A stretch of 64,000 nucleotides of DNA, from positions 310,001-374,000 of the forward strand of contig JACRQG010000007.1 in assembly GCA_016222805.1 (NCBI GenBank), given 5' to 3'. The DNA is from Verrucomicrobiota bacterium (lineage in GTDB: Bacteria > Verrucomicrobiota > Verrucomicrobiia > Opitutales > Opitutaceae). The notes beneath the pieces are model-generated. The model ran no database searches. It saw nothing but the letters and a program-made list of their open reading frames with translations, and had not been told where the DNA came from. Within the stretch, counting starts at the first letter, position 1. Each line of letters begins with the position of its first letter. The translations under genes and the position numbers were made by a program. Shown one piece after another: positions 52,213-61,714 of this stretch.

Positions 52213-53138
52213 CCTCCGGACCGTTCCGCTCCAGTCCCGCGCGGAGCTTTTGGCTGGCCCTGGTCCTGGTGCTGCCGCACGCGGGAGCCGGCGCGACCAT
52301 GGAGGAGATCCCGCTGCTGCCTCCCTTTCCGGCCAAGACGCCCAACGCCACCGAGGAGGTCGTCTACCGGTTCAACAACCTCGACGATCGCGGCTTCAAT
52401 CGCGTGGTGCAGAAGGTCACCCTGCCGACGCTGACGGTTTACCATCCCGCGGCGCGATCGGGGCGCGGAGCCGCGATGGTGGTGTGCCCGGGCGGCGGGT
52501 ATTCCTATATCGCGATCGATCGCGAGGGCCACGCGCTCGGTCGCTACTTTTCCGCCCGCGGCCTGACCGTGGCGGTCCTCAAGTACCGGCTGCCGGACCC
52601 GGATGCCACTCCCACGGGTCTCCCATTCAGCCAGCAGGACGCCCTCGCGGCGGTTCGCTACGTCCGGAGTCGCGCCGCGGAGTGGGGGATTGATCCCCAG
52701 CGCATCGGCATCGCGGGGGGATCGGCCGGCGGCCATCTCGCGGGCAGCGTCGGGATCCTCGGGGACGCCGCGGACGGATCGCGACCGGACTTTGTCTGCC
52801 TCCTTTATCCGGTGGTGTGCCTGGGAGGACCTTTTGCCCACCAGGGATCCCGCCAGCGGCTGCTCGGGGCGGCACCGGCGCCGTCGCGGCTGGCGGAGTT
52901 TTCGCTGGAGCGCCGCGCCCGCCCGGGGCTACCCCCGTATTTCCTGGTGCATGCCCGCGACGACAAGGGCGTGCCGCCCGAGAACAGCGAGCTTCTCGCC
53001 GCGGCGTTGCGGGAGAAAGGCGTCGGGGCGGAACTGTTGCTCGTGGCGACCGGCGGTCATGGCTTCGGCCTCGGGCGCGACGAGGAATCCGGGCGGTGGA
53101 AGGAGGCCTTCCTCGCCTGGCTGGGCCGGCTTCCATGA
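52209..53138 (+). CDS. Alpha/beta-hydrolase esterase (acetylxylan-esterase/BD-FAE-like), exported
   Basis: The 309-residue protein has a signal peptide, an oxyanion loop (VVCPGGGYSYIAIDREG), the nucleophile elbow GGSAGG, the aspartate in VHARDDKGVP and the histidine in TGGHGFGLG, giving a full triad. The VVYRFNNLDDRGFNRVVQ start is seen in bacterial esterases of polysaccharide loci. The ATG at 52209 overlaps the preceding stop (ATGA), and its own stop overlaps the next start, so three genes are coupled. Deacetylation or deferuloylation of a plant glycan is likely. Confidence 0.85.
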   Translation: MTSGPFRSSPARSFWLALVLVLPHAGAGATMEEIPLLPPFPAKTPNATEEVVYRFNNLDDRGFNRVVQKVTLPTLTVYHPAARSGRGAAMVVCPGGGYSYIAIDREGHALGRYFSARGLTVAVLKYRLPDPDATPTGLPFSQQDALAAVRYVRSRAAEWGIDPQRIGIAGGSAGGHLAGSVGILGDAADGSRPDFVCLLYPVVCLGGPFAHQGSRQRLLGAAPAPSRLAEFSLERRARPGLPPYFLVHARDDKGVPPENSELLAAALREKGVGAELLLVATGGHGFGLGRDEESGRWKEAFLAWLGRLP

Positions 53139-54457
53139 ATGCGTTACTACGGTGGGTTGGGTTGGTCGCGGCGGTGCTGGTCGCTGGCGCTGCCCTCGGG
53201 GCAAACCCCGTGCGGCCGCTGGCCAACGACTTTGTCGCGGTCGGGGAATCGCCGGATCCGCAGGGCATGCCGCTCTATACGCCGAGCATCCTGGCGTTGC
53301 CGGACGGGCGTCTGGTGGCGGCGTACGAGCGCGGTGGCACCGGTCGCAAGGACAACGCCGCCTACGCGTTCATCCTCACCTCGGACGATCGCGGACGTAC
53401 CTGGTCGCAGCGGGGAGCCCTGCGCATGACGCATGCGCGGCTGTTCCAGGCCGGGAAGTCGATTTACTACCTCGGTCACCGCGGGGACCTGCAAGTCGCG
53501 CGCTCCGACGACCGCGGCGCGACCTGGAGCGCCCAGGTGGCGCTGTCCCAGGGGCAGACGTGGCACCAGTCGGCCTGCAACGTCTGGCACGCGCGGGGCT
53601 TCGTCTATCTCGTGATGGAGCGGCGGGTCCCGAGCGAAAACAAGGCCTGGGCGGTCGGCTCGCTCGCCCCGGTGCTGCTGCGCGGTCGGGAGGACGCCGA
53701 TCTCACCCGGCGCGAGAACTGGACGCTGGCGAGCGAACTGGTCTTTTCCGACCTGATCGCCGGTTACCGGCAGAACGAGCCCGAGCTCGAGTTCTTCGGC
53801 GTGCCGTTTTTCCGACAGGGCTATCCGGATCGTTACGTCGTGGCGACGACCCCGCGCCGCCGTACGTCGTCGCCGATGGGCTGGCTCGAGACCAACGTCG
53901 TCCAGATCACCGATCCGGATCACTACTGGTATGATCCCAGCGGGCGCACGTTTCACCTGTTCATGCGGGCGCACACCGCCGGGACGGGGTATGCGGCCCT
54001 GGCCAAGGTCGTGGAGCAGCCGGACGGCTCGATGCTGACCAAGCTGGAGACCGTGCCGTCGGGAAAGAAGATCCTCTTTGTGCCGATGCCGGGCGGCCAG
54101 ATGCGCTTCCACATCTGCTATGACCAGAAGACGCGGCTGTACTGGCTGCTGAGCTCGCAGGCGACCGACTCGATGACGCGGGCCGATCGCCTGCCGGCCG
54201 AACGCTACGACCTGCCGAACAACGAGCGACACCGCCTCCAGCTGCATTTCTCGAAGAACATGATCGACTGGTGCTTCGCCGGGCTGGTCGCCAAGACCGA
54301 GTCGCCCAAGGAGGCGCGGCACTACGCGGCGATGGACATCGATGGCGACGACCTCGTGATCCTCTCCCGCAGCGGCGACGCGCGGGCGAAAAGCGCCCAC
54401 GACGGCAACCTGATCACCTTCCACCGCGTGCGGAATTTCCGCGAGCTCGTGTATTGA
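53135..54457 (+). CDS. Exported sialidase-like protein with TFHRVRNF C-terminus (paralogue B)
   Basis: The 440-residue protein has a signal peptide (LLRWVGLVAAVLVAGAALG), a propeller with YTPSILALPDGRLVAAYERG and Asp-boxes SDDRGRTW and SDDRGATW. It ends in LITFHRVRNFRELVY, the same signature as paralogue A. An internal TSSQ-type loop and a HICYDQKTRLYWLLSS strand are particular to this copy. It overlaps the esterase gene upstream by ATGA and converges on the pectinesterase gene. It is probably a glycan-active or glycan-binding propeller of the same pathway. Confidence 0.8.
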   Translation: MNALLRWVGLVAAVLVAGAALGANPVRPLANDFVAVGESPDPQGMPLYTPSILALPDGRLVAAYERGGTGRKDNAAYAFILTSDDRGRTWSQRGALRMTHARLFQAGKSIYYLGHRGDLQVARSDDRGATWSAQVALSQGQTWHQSACNVWHARGFVYLVMERRVPSENKAWAVGSLAPVLLRGREDADLTRRENWTLASELVFSDLIAGYRQNEPELEFFGVPFFRQGYPDRYVVATTPRRRTSSPMGWLETNVVQITDPDHYWYDPSGRTFHLFMRAHTAGTGYAALAKVVEQPDGSMLTKLETVPSGKKILFVPMPGGQMRFHICYDQKTRLYWLLSSQATDSMTRADRLPAERYDLPNNERHRLQLHFSKNMIDWCFAGLVAKTESPKEARHYAAMDIDGDDLVILSRSGDARAKSAHDGNLITFHRVRNFRELVY

Positions 54458-54480
54458 TCCCGGCGGTTGCGGTCCCGCGT

Positions 54481-55836
54481 TCAGGGCAGGTTCGCCCCGG
54501 CGAGTCGCAGGCGGGCGCTCGCTTCCGACGCGAGGATCACGCCGTCCGCAAAGTCAAACCCGGCCGGGGCCGGCCCTGGGCCTGTGCTGACGCGCCGGAA
54601 GGTGAGTGCCGGGGTGCCGCTGCCCTGGGCATAGGCGGCCAGAGTGCCGTCCTGCAGCCGGAGCCGCGGCCGACCCTTGACGGTGACGTTTTCCCCGAAG
54701 GTCACCGTGATCTCGCGATCGACGGCGACGATCTTTCTCACCGCAGGGCCGGATGGGTCCTCGGGATCCCACTTTCCGCCAAACGTCCACTTCGCGGTGA
54801 TCTGCGCCGGACGCGGGGCTCCCGGGGCGGCTGCCAGGTTGTCGCGGTGCCACGGATAATCGCGCCCGTCGCGGTGGCTGTTGAAGAAATAGGCGCGGTT
54901 GCCCCAGCGGTTGGTGGCTTCGAGCTCGGCATTGCGTTTGCGGTCGGCGTCGGTGACGGGACCGCCGTTGATCGGGTAGATCACGCGAAACGGCGCGCGG
55001 TCGCGCATGGTTCGCGAAAAGGTGCAGTCGACGAAGTAGAAATGGGCGTCGTGGTGCCACCGCGCGAAGCCCCAGTTCTCGACGCCGTCAAAGCGGCAGC
55101 GATTCAGGACGAACTTCATGTCGGGGTCGCGGCTGCCGTCGTGCCACATGGCGGCCTCGGCCTTGGGATTCACCTCGTAGAGCTCGCTGTCGACCAGGTA
55201 ACACCAGCCGCGTGGGCAGACGAAATCGACCGAGCCGCGGACCTTGAGGCGCGCGTGGTAGTAGCGGCCGTTGGGACTGGAATGCCCCGGGGCATCCTCC
55301 GAGTACCGGCCGTTGCCGGTGCGCCAGAGGGAGAGGGTGTCGTTGCCCTGGCTGAAGACATCGCAGTCCTGGATCACCGTGCGATCCCCGCGCCCGTAGA
55401 TGGCAAAGGCATGCGTGCCAATCACCCCGTGGGTGTTCTCGACGGTCAGGTTCTCGAGCACGAAGTCGTCGCCATTGAGGTTGAGCACGGCCTGGCCGAG
55501 TTTGTCACCGCCCCCGCGGCGGTAGTCATCCATGCCCTGGGCAAACTCCACGCGGGTGCCGGTGCGGCTCTGGCCGCGCAGCGTGACGTAGCTGGCGTCC
55601 ACGCGCACCTTCTCCCGGTAGGTGCCGTCCTTGACGAGGATGACCCTTCGCTCCCGGTTGTCGCGCGGGATGGAGGCAACGGCAGCCTGGATCGTGGTGA
55701 AATTGCCGGAGCCGTCGGCGGCGACGACGAGATCGGGAGCAAAGGGCAGCGGGGCGGGCTGGGCGAGGGCCGCGGTGGCGAGCGCGAACGAAAGCGCCGC
55801 GACCGCTGGGGCGGCAATCGGCAGGCGAGGTTGCAT
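54481..55836 (-). CDS. Pectinesterase-family protein with C-terminal beta-sandwich
   Basis: The 451-residue protein has a signal peptide and a pectin methylesterase beta-helix: LVVAADGSGNFTTIQAAVAS, ILVKDGTYREKV, TRVEFAQG, QAVLNLNGDDFVLENLTVEN, IQDCDVFSQGNDTL and GSVDFVCPRG. The usual LGRPW arginine motif is replaced by WGFARWHHDAHFYFVD. A tail of about 90 residues (ITVTFGENVTVKGRPRLRLQ, GSGTPALTFRRV) looks like an Ig-like or SwmB-type domain. The start is placed at the ATG before the signal peptide. It de-esterifies pectin or a related polymer. Confidence 0.87.
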   Translation of the reverse strand: MQPRLPIAAPAVAALSFALATAALAQPAPLPFAPDLVVAADGSGNFTTIQAAVASIPRDNRERRVILVKDGTYREKVRVDASYVTLRGQSRTGTRVEFAQGMDDYRRGGGDKLGQAVLNLNGDDFVLENLTVENTHGVIGTHAFAIYGRGDRTVIQDCDVFSQGNDTLSLWRTGNGRYSEDAPGHSSPNGRYYHARLKVRGSVDFVCPRGWCYLVDSELYEVNPKAEAAMWHDGSRDPDMKFVLNRCRFDGVENWGFARWHHDAHFYFVDCTFSRTMRDRAPFRVIYPINGGPVTDADRKRNAELEATNRWGNRAYFFNSHRDGRDYPWHRDNLAAAPGAPRPAQITAKWTFGGKWDPEDPSGPAVRKIVAVDREITVTFGENVTVKGRPRLRLQDGTLAAYAQGSGTPALTFRRVSTGPGPAPAGFDFADGVILASEASARLRLAGANLP

Positions 55837-55929
55837 GGGAGGCAGGACGTTTCGGACCGGAGGCCGTTGCAAGGGCAGATCGGGGCTTGAAAACCCCGGG
55901 GCAGCCCCCTCCGCTGCAGCGAAAGACCC

Positions 55930-56781
55930 ATGAATGCGCTGCGAGCCCTGCTGTTCTGCCTCCTCCTGATGACGTGCCGTGGTGAACTCATGGCGGCGGA
56001 GCGCGGTTCGTTCCGGACCTCGGATGGAGTCCGCCTGGAGTTTCTGAGCGCCGGGGCGGGGCCCCTGCTGGTATTCGAACCCGGCTGGATGTGCCCGGCG
56101 TGGATCTGGGAGGCTCAGCTCGCGTACTTCAGCCATGCTGGCTGGCGGGCGGTGGCGCTCGATCCGCGGGCGCAGGGGGGATCGGATCGGCCGGCCAACG
56201 GCTTCCTCCCCGAACGGCGGGCGCGCGATGTGCGGGAGTTGGTGGAGCATCTCCGGCCCGATGCCCCGGTGGTATTGGTCGGCTGGTCGATGGGGGTCGG
56301 CGAGGTGCTGAGTTACGCGAGCCAGTTCGGCACGAAGGAACTGCGCGCTCTTGTCCTCGTCGACGGTTTCCTTGGCGGCGAGCCGACCAAGGAGGGCATG
56401 GTGGGCCGCCTGCAGTGGCTGGAGGGCCTGCAGCGCGATCCCTCCGCGTTTTTCGATGGGTTCATGAAGATGTTCTTCGCGCGGCCTCAGCCGCCTGACT
56501 ACCTGCAGCGACTGCGCGCGGACATCGAGCGCACCCCGGTCAACAGCGCCGTCTTGCTGCAGGTCGGACATCTTACGCGCAACTTCTGGGGTGACCTGGC
56601 CAAGGTCGATCGGCCGGTGCTTTATGTCTGCCAGCGGATGCTGGAGAAGCAGGCGGAGAAGGTGCGGGCGACGCTGCCGGGAGCGCAGATCGAGGTCATC
56701 GATGGCGTGGGCCACGCGTTGTTTGTCGACGCACCGGAGCGCTTCAACGCGCGCGTCGCCGCTTTCCTGGGACGGCCGTAG
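55930..56781 (+). CDS. Alpha/beta hydrolase, exported
   Basis: The 283-residue protein has a signal peptide (ALRALLFCLLLMTCRGELMA), the nucleophile in GWSMG, an acid residue in the later strand and the histidine in GVGHALFVDAPERF. This is a typical small hydrolase of the haloalkane dehalogenase/lipase-like type with FEPGWMCPAWIWEAQ around the oxyanion hole. The cysteine near the signal cleavage site may make it a lipoprotein. It diverges from the pectinesterase gene, and a REP-like element follows. The substrate is unknown. Confidence 0.82.
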   Translation: MNALRALLFCLLLMTCRGELMAAERGSFRTSDGVRLEFLSAGAGPLLVFEPGWMCPAWIWEAQLAYFSHAGWRAVALDPRAQGGSDRPANGFLPERRARDVRELVEHLRPDAPVVLVGWSMGVGEVLSYASQFGTKELRALVLVDGFLGGEPTKEGMVGRLQWLEGLQRDPSAFFDGFMKMFFARPQPPDYLQRLRADIERTPVNSAVLLQVGHLTRNFWGDLAKVDRPVLYVCQRMLEKQAEKVRATLPGAQIEVIDGVGHALFVDAPERFNARVAAFLGRP

Positions 56782-56818
56782 CGTTGCCAGATCGTGTGGT
56801 GTTGCTCCGCCTGACCTT

Positions 56819-56897
56819 CCTGTAGGCGGGGCGACCTCGCTCCGCGGCAGCTGGATCAGAAATCAAAGATGCGGGCCGGGATCGCCCCGCCTACAGG
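56819..56897. repeat. REP-like inverted repeat
   Basis: Perfect 16-nt arms, cctgtaggcggggcga at 56819-56834 and tcgccccgcctacagg at 56882-56897, enclose 47 nt that include a further GC-rich palindromic segment (ctcgctccgcgg). It lies in the 256-bp gap between the hydrolase and TonB receptor 3. The form is that of a REP/BIME or small palindromic element. Only one copy is in this window. Confidence 0.75.
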
Positions 56898-57037
56898 AAC
56901 GTATCCAGGTGACCGGGGCGGAGACCACGTTGTCGCGGGTCCGCGGCCTCCGCCTTTTCTGCTCGGCTTCACGGTCGAAACGTTGTGCCGTTGGCGTCAC
57001 CCCACTTGCGCGGAAACTCCCCGTCGCTTCCCCCGCC

Positions 57038-60025
57038 ATGCACTCGCCCTTCCTCGCCCACTGGCCCCGGCTTCTCTCCTGCGGCGTCCTGCTCGCCTTC
57101 GGTTCCGCCCTTTCGGCCCAAAGCCCGGCCACCGGCCGCATTGCCGGCCGCATCTTCAACCCCGCCACTCAGGAGTACGTGCGCAACGCCGAGATCAGCC
57201 TCGAAGGCACCGCCCTCAGCACCTTCTCCGAGGACGCCGGCGCCTACCTGCTCTCGGGTGTCCCGGCCGGCGAGGTCACGCTCATCGTGACCTATACCGG
57301 CTACGATCGCGCGACCGCCCGGGTGCGAGTGGCGCCGGGCGAGACCGCCACACGGGACTTCGAACTGGTGGGCTCGACCTACCAGTCCGGGGTCGCCAAG
57401 CCGGGAGAGAGCGTGGTCCGTCTGGACAAGTTCGTCGTCTCGACCGAACGCGAGGGCAACGCCAAGGCCATCATGGAGCAGCGGGCCGCGCTCAACATGA
57501 AGAACGTCGTCGCCTCCGATAATTTCGGCGACGTGACGGGCGGCAACATCGGCGAGTTCATGAAGTACCTCCCCGGGGTCGTGATCGACTACAACAACGC
57601 CGACGCCCGCGCCGTGCGCATCGGCGGGCTCGATCCCAAGTACGCCTCCGTCAGCATCGACGGCATGCGCATGGCCAGCGCGGCGTCCGCGCTCTTTGGC
57701 GCCACCACGCGGCAGTTCGAGTTCGAGCAGGCCTCGATCACGAGCGTCGAGACCATCGAGCTCAACAAGACCCTCACCGCGAGCATGGATGCCGATGCTC
57801 CGGCCGGCAGCATGAATCTGCGGAGCCGGAATGCCTTTGACCGCAAGGGACGCGAGATCACTGCGACCGCCACGGTCAGTGCCAACCCCTACGATCTCAC
57901 TTGGCGCCGCACTCCCGGCCCGGGTGACGGCGTCCACCGGAAGATCCGGCCCGGCGCGGTGTTCACCTACGCGGAGTCGTTCCAGCAGCGGTTCGGCGTG
58001 CAGGTGAGCCTGTCCGCCAACCAGCTCTACAACGAGCAGTCCGGCCTCACGCACACCTTCGACAACACGATCGCCGCCCGCGGACCGGTCATCAACACCC
58101 TGGTCTTTCGCGACAACCCCAAGATCACCACGCGGGCCGCGTCCGGTCTCACCCTCGACTACAAGTTCACGCCCCACCTGATCGTCTCCTGGAAGATGTC
58201 CGGCTCGCACTTCCGCGACGAGATCAACGCCCGGACGATCACCTTCCGGGCCGCCACCGCCCAGATCGATCCATCCTCCTCGCTGACCAGCCTCCTCGCC
58301 CTGCCCACGGCCAACACCACCACCCGGATGGAGTCCGCCATCGGGCACAGCGACAAGTGGAACGACACGGTCGTCTACACTCCGAAGATCGAATACCGGC
58401 GCAACGACCTGCTGATCACCGCCTCGGGTGGCTACTCCCGCAGCACGACGCATTACGAGGATCGTCGCAGCGGCTACTGGGCCAACACCGCCAACTGGAT
58501 CACCCGCATGAGCTGGAGCGCCCGCCGCACCAGCTCGACGTCGACCGACTGGCAGCTGGCCCGCGTGTCCGGACCTGCGTGGAACGACATCGCGAACTAC
58601 AACCGGGCCGATGCCAACGCCAACAACATCAGCACGGCGGAGCGCACCGGCCGCAGCCAGGTGTGGTCGGGCTACCTCGATGCCAAGCAGACGGTGAACC
58701 TCGGCCTGCCCGTAACCATCGGGGCTGGGCTGAAGAGCCGGCTCACCGCCTACGACCTCTGGAAGACCGGCTCCCTGACCTGGACCTACGTCGGACCGGC
58801 GCGCAACCAGCTCGACCCTTCGACGGTGATGATCACCCACGCGAATCCGGGCGTCTTCGACGCCAAGCAGGGGGACAACCTGCCCACGCTGGGCATCCCC
58901 ATTCCGAACGCGACCGCGATGTACGAGCTGTACCAGGCGCACCCGGAGTATTTCACGGAGAACACGGTCGGCAACTTCACCACGCTCTACACCAGCCCCC
59001 GCGCCGCGAAGGAGCAGATCGACGCCGGGTACGTCGAGTTCAACACCCGCTGGAACCGCCTGCGGCTCAACCTCGGCGTGCGGCAGGAACGCACCCGCAC
59101 GGTGGGCCGCAACTTCGACCTCGTGCCGAACGCCCTCGTCCGCGCCGCCGGCTACACGGCGGGGACGATTCCCTATGTCGTGTACCAGTACCGGGGCTTC
59201 GAGCGCAGCAACAAGTATGGCGGCTACGACAACACCTTCTACAGCGGCGGGGCCAAATACTCGCTCGCGCGCAACCTGGTCCTGCAGCTCTCCGCCAGCC
59301 AGTCGATCGGCCGGCCCGACTACAACAACCTCGCCGGGGTCATCACGATCAACGACACCAACCTCACCGTCCGCGTGCCCAACCCCGACCTGAAGCCGGA
59401 GACCTCCGACAAGTACTTCGCGAGCGTGCAGTACTACATCGAGCCGGCCGGCACGCTCACCGTCTCCGGCTACGAACTCAGCGTGAAGAACATGGGCCTC
59501 GGCACCGAGCAGATCTCCGCGGCCGAGGCCGGCTACGCCGACGATCCCGAGTATTCCGGCTACACCTTCCTGCGTTCCTCCAATGCGCCCGGCACGCGGA
59601 AGATCCGCGGCGCCGAGCTCGAATACAGCCAGCAGCTCGTGTTCCTGCCCGGTTTTGCCCGGGGGTTCAGTGTCTTTGGCTCCATCTCCCGCGCCTCCCC
59701 CGATACCCCGGTGGCCAACCTCGTCCCGAAGGCGGCCAACGGCGGGCTGCGCTTCAGCAATCACCTCTTCAACGTGCAGCTGAGGGCCACTTGGTCCTCG
59801 GCGCGCCTCACCTCGACCTCGGCGACGCTGCAGCAGTGGGACTACGAGCGGCTGATGTTCGATCTCAGCGGAGGCTGGAAACTGAACCGCACCTACGAGC
59901 TGACGCTCAGCGGCCGCAACATCGGCAACGCGCCCATTCGCGGCTATGTCAACAACCCGGGACTGCTCCGCATCAACCAGCTCTTCGGCGCAGTGTGGAC
60001 GCTCGGCGTGCGGGGCCGCTGGTAG
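57038..60025 (+). CDS. TonB-dependent receptor 3
   Basis: The 995-residue receptor has a signal peptide, a carboxypeptidase-like domain (IAGRIFNPATQEYVRNAEIS), a plug (NIGEFMKYLPGVVIDYNNAD, VRIGGLDPKYASVSIDGMR) and a barrel ending in AVWTLGVRGRW. The plug is longer and more diverged than in the other two receptors, with a segment (EFEQASITSVETIELNKTL) often seen in large Opitutus-type receptors. It begins 51 nt after a weak LacI-like site (56976-56987) and is followed by a sulfatase gene 272 nt later. The substrate is unknown. Confidence 0.92.
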   Translation: MHSPFLAHWPRLLSCGVLLAFGSALSAQSPATGRIAGRIFNPATQEYVRNAEISLEGTALSTFSEDAGAYLLSGVPAGEVTLIVTYTGYDRATARVRVAPGETATRDFELVGSTYQSGVAKPGESVVRLDKFVVSTEREGNAKAIMEQRAALNMKNVVASDNFGDVTGGNIGEFMKYLPGVVIDYNNADARAVRIGGLDPKYASVSIDGMRMASAASALFGATTRQFEFEQASITSVETIELNKTLTASMDADAPAGSMNLRSRNAFDRKGREITATATVSANPYDLTWRRTPGPGDGVHRKIRPGAVFTYAESFQQRFGVQVSLSANQLYNEQSGLTHTFDNTIAARGPVINTLVFRDNPKITTRAASGLTLDYKFTPHLIVSWKMSGSHFRDEINARTITFRAATAQIDPSSSLTSLLALPTANTTTRMESAIGHSDKWNDTVVYTPKIEYRRNDLLITASGGYSRSTTHYEDRRSGYWANTANWITRMSWSARRTSSTSTDWQLARVSGPAWNDIANYNRADANANNISTAERTGRSQVWSGYLDAKQTVNLGLPVTIGAGLKSRLTAYDLWKTGSLTWTYVGPARNQLDPSTVMITHANPGVFDAKQGDNLPTLGIPIPNATAMYELYQAHPEYFTENTVGNFTTLYTSPRAAKEQIDAGYVEFNTRWNRLRLNLGVRQERTRTVGRNFDLVPNALVRAAGYTAGTIPYVVYQYRGFERSNKYGGYDNTFYSGGAKYSLARNLVLQLSASQSIGRPDYNNLAGVITINDTNLTVRVPNPDLKPETSDKYFASVQYYIEPAGTLTVSGYELSVKNMGLGTEQISAAEAGYADDPEYSGYTFLRSSNAPGTRKIRGAELEYSQQLVFLPGFARGFSVFGSISRASPDTPVANLVPKAANGGLRFSNHLFNVQLRATWSSARLTSTSATLQQWDYERLMFDLSGGWKLNRTYELTLSGRNIGNAPIRGYVNNPGLLRINQLFGAVWTLGVRGRW

Positions 60026-60297
60026 GCGGGGAGGATTCCACGGAGCGATCACCTCCGACGGATCCTGCTATCGCCTCAAGCGATTTGGCTCTCACCGCCT
60101 TCTGCCGACCCGCGCCATGCCGCTGCTGGCGGCGGCGGTCGCGCTGGCGTTCGCCTGGCTGGGTTGGACCTAGCTGTCGCCGACTGCCGCCGGGAACTGC
60201 CGCCAGGCGCCGCGCGTTTAGTGCGGAGGGACGGTGGCGATTCGGACTCGATGCCGGGTTCACCCGCCCCCAATACTCCGCCGTCCGGTTGTTGCCC
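60026..60297. other. 272-bp gap between receptor 3 and sulfatase 2
   Basis: No gene of convincing quality is seen. A weak LacI-type half-palindrome (TCAAGCGATTTG, 60076-60087) occurs. An 18-codon hydrophobic frame (MPLLAAAVALAFAWLGWT) follows but has no ribosome binding site. The region probably holds the promoter of the sulfatase gene. Confidence 0.4.
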
Positions 60298-61647
60298 ATG
60301 AGACCTTTCCTCTGCTGGCCCGTAATGGGGCTCTGTCTCGGTGTCTTGCCGATCCGCGCGGCGGCCCCGGCGGCACCGCCGCCCAACGTCATCCTCATCG
60401 TCGCCGATGACTTTGCGGTGGGCGACGTCGCCGCCTTCAATGGCGGGCGCACCCGCACGCCGGCGATCGACCGCCTCGCGGCGGAGGGCGTGTGGTTCCA
60501 CGCCGCCTACTCGGCCTCCGCCGTCTGCGCGCCGGCCCGCGCGGCGATCTACACCGGCCGTTACCCGCACCGCACCGGCGTCGTGTCGCTCGACCTCAAT
60601 CGCGAACCGGAGCTCACGCGGTTGCGCCTCGACGAAGTGACAATTGCCGACGCGTTTCGTGCCGGCGGCTACGTTACCGGCCTGATCGGCAAGTGGCATA
60701 CCGGGGCGGGTGAGCAGTGGCACCCGCTGCGCCGCGGTTTTGCGGAGTTCGAGGGGTTTTCGGGATCCGAGCCGAAGATGACTTACTTTGCCTATCCGCT
60801 CGATGTCCAGGGGCGGCGCATCGAGGTCGCAGACAAGTACCTCACCGACGATCTTTCGGCGCGGGCGCTGGGGTTCGTCCGGCGTCACCGCGACCGGCCG
60901 TTCTTTCTCAACCTCTGCCACTATGCGCCGCACCGGCCGCTCGGCGCGCCGGCGGACGTTGTGGCGCGGTATCGTGCGCAGGGTCACGACGAGAAGATCG
61001 CCACGATCTACGCGATGAACGAGGTGATGGATCGCGGCCTCGGGGAACTGCTGGCCGAACTCGATCGACTCGACCTCACGAGCAGGACGCTGGTGATCTT
61101 CACGAGCGACAACGGTCCCGATCCGATTCCCGGACCGCGTTTCAACCACGGCCTGCGTGGCATGAAGTACGAGGTTCACGAGGGCGGCATCCGGGTGCCG
61201 TTGATCTTCCGCTGGACTGGCCGGTTCGCCCCGGGCTCGCGGCAGGCGGTGGCGCACTTCATCGACTTCTTCCCGACGCTGGTGGAACTCTGCGGGCTGC
61301 GGGTGCCGCTCGCGGCGCGGCCGCGCGACGGCGCCAGCCTGGTCCCGGTGCTGGCCGGCGAACGCGACCGGACCGACACTCCGCGTTTCTGGCAGTGGAA
61401 CCGCGCGAACCCCGACTACACGCACAACGCGGCCGTGCGCGACGGCCCGTGGAAGCTCGTGCGACCCTTCGTCACCCGCAACGTCCCCGAGGGCGCGTCG
61501 ACCGCCGCGCCCATGCTCTACCATCTGCCGACGGATCCCTTCGAGACCACCGACGTCGCGGCGCAGCACCCGGAGCGGGTGGCCCGCCTCCGCGCCGCGC
61601 TCGATGCCTGGAGCAGCGAGATCGAACGCGAGCGCCAGCGGCCGTGA
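60298..61647 (+). CDS. Type I sulfatase 2, exported
   Basis: The 449-residue protein has a signal peptide and the sulfatase fold: VILIVADDFAVGDVAAFNGG, the formylglycine motif C77-A-P-A-R with IYTGR, GKWHTGAGEQWHPLRRGF and FTSDNGPDPIPG. All standard metal-site aspartates and the active-site lysine/histidine segments are in place. It is probably driven from the gap after receptor 3. A maturase is required and not found nearby. The substrate is unknown. Confidence 0.92.
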   Translation: MRPFLCWPVMGLCLGVLPIRAAAPAAPPPNVILIVADDFAVGDVAAFNGGRTRTPAIDRLAAEGVWFHAAYSASAVCAPARAAIYTGRYPHRTGVVSLDLNREPELTRLRLDEVTIADAFRAGGYVTGLIGKWHTGAGEQWHPLRRGFAEFEGFSGSEPKMTYFAYPLDVQGRRIEVADKYLTDDLSARALGFVRRHRDRPFFLNLCHYAPHRPLGAPADVVARYRAQGHDEKIATIYAMNEVMDRGLGELLAELDRLDLTSRTLVIFTSDNGPDPIPGPRFNHGLRGMKYEVHEGGIRVPLIFRWTGRFAPGSRQAVAHFIDFFPTLVELCGLRVPLAARPRDGASLVPVLAGERDRTDTPRFWQWNRANPDYTHNAAVRDGPWKLVRPFVTRNVPEGASTAAPMLYHLPTDPFETTDVAAQHPERVARLRAALDAWSSEIERERQRP

Positions 61648-61714
61648 GGAGAGGGTGCCCGGCCACTCGGACCGGCGAGGCTCGATCTGACCCGGTTCCC
61701 TTGCCGCGCCGACG

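Noticed and set aside
56976-56987. LacI-type operator (CGAAACGTTGTG) before TonB receptor 3
   Set aside because: Only four of six half-site positions are symmetric; mentioned in the receptor entry but not listed as a site.
56969-60052. Long open frame on the minus strand opposite TonB receptor 3 (over 1000 codons)
   Set aside because: Its translation is a low-complexity Arg/Gly/Val/Asp-rich mirror of the receptor gene caused by GC-rich third positions; similar mirrors lie opposite the other receptors and carry no domain.
60076-60087. LacI-type operator (TCAAGCGATTTG) before sulfatase 2
   Set aside because: Nine of twelve bases match the 32669 palindrome core, but the half-sites match each other at only three of six positions.
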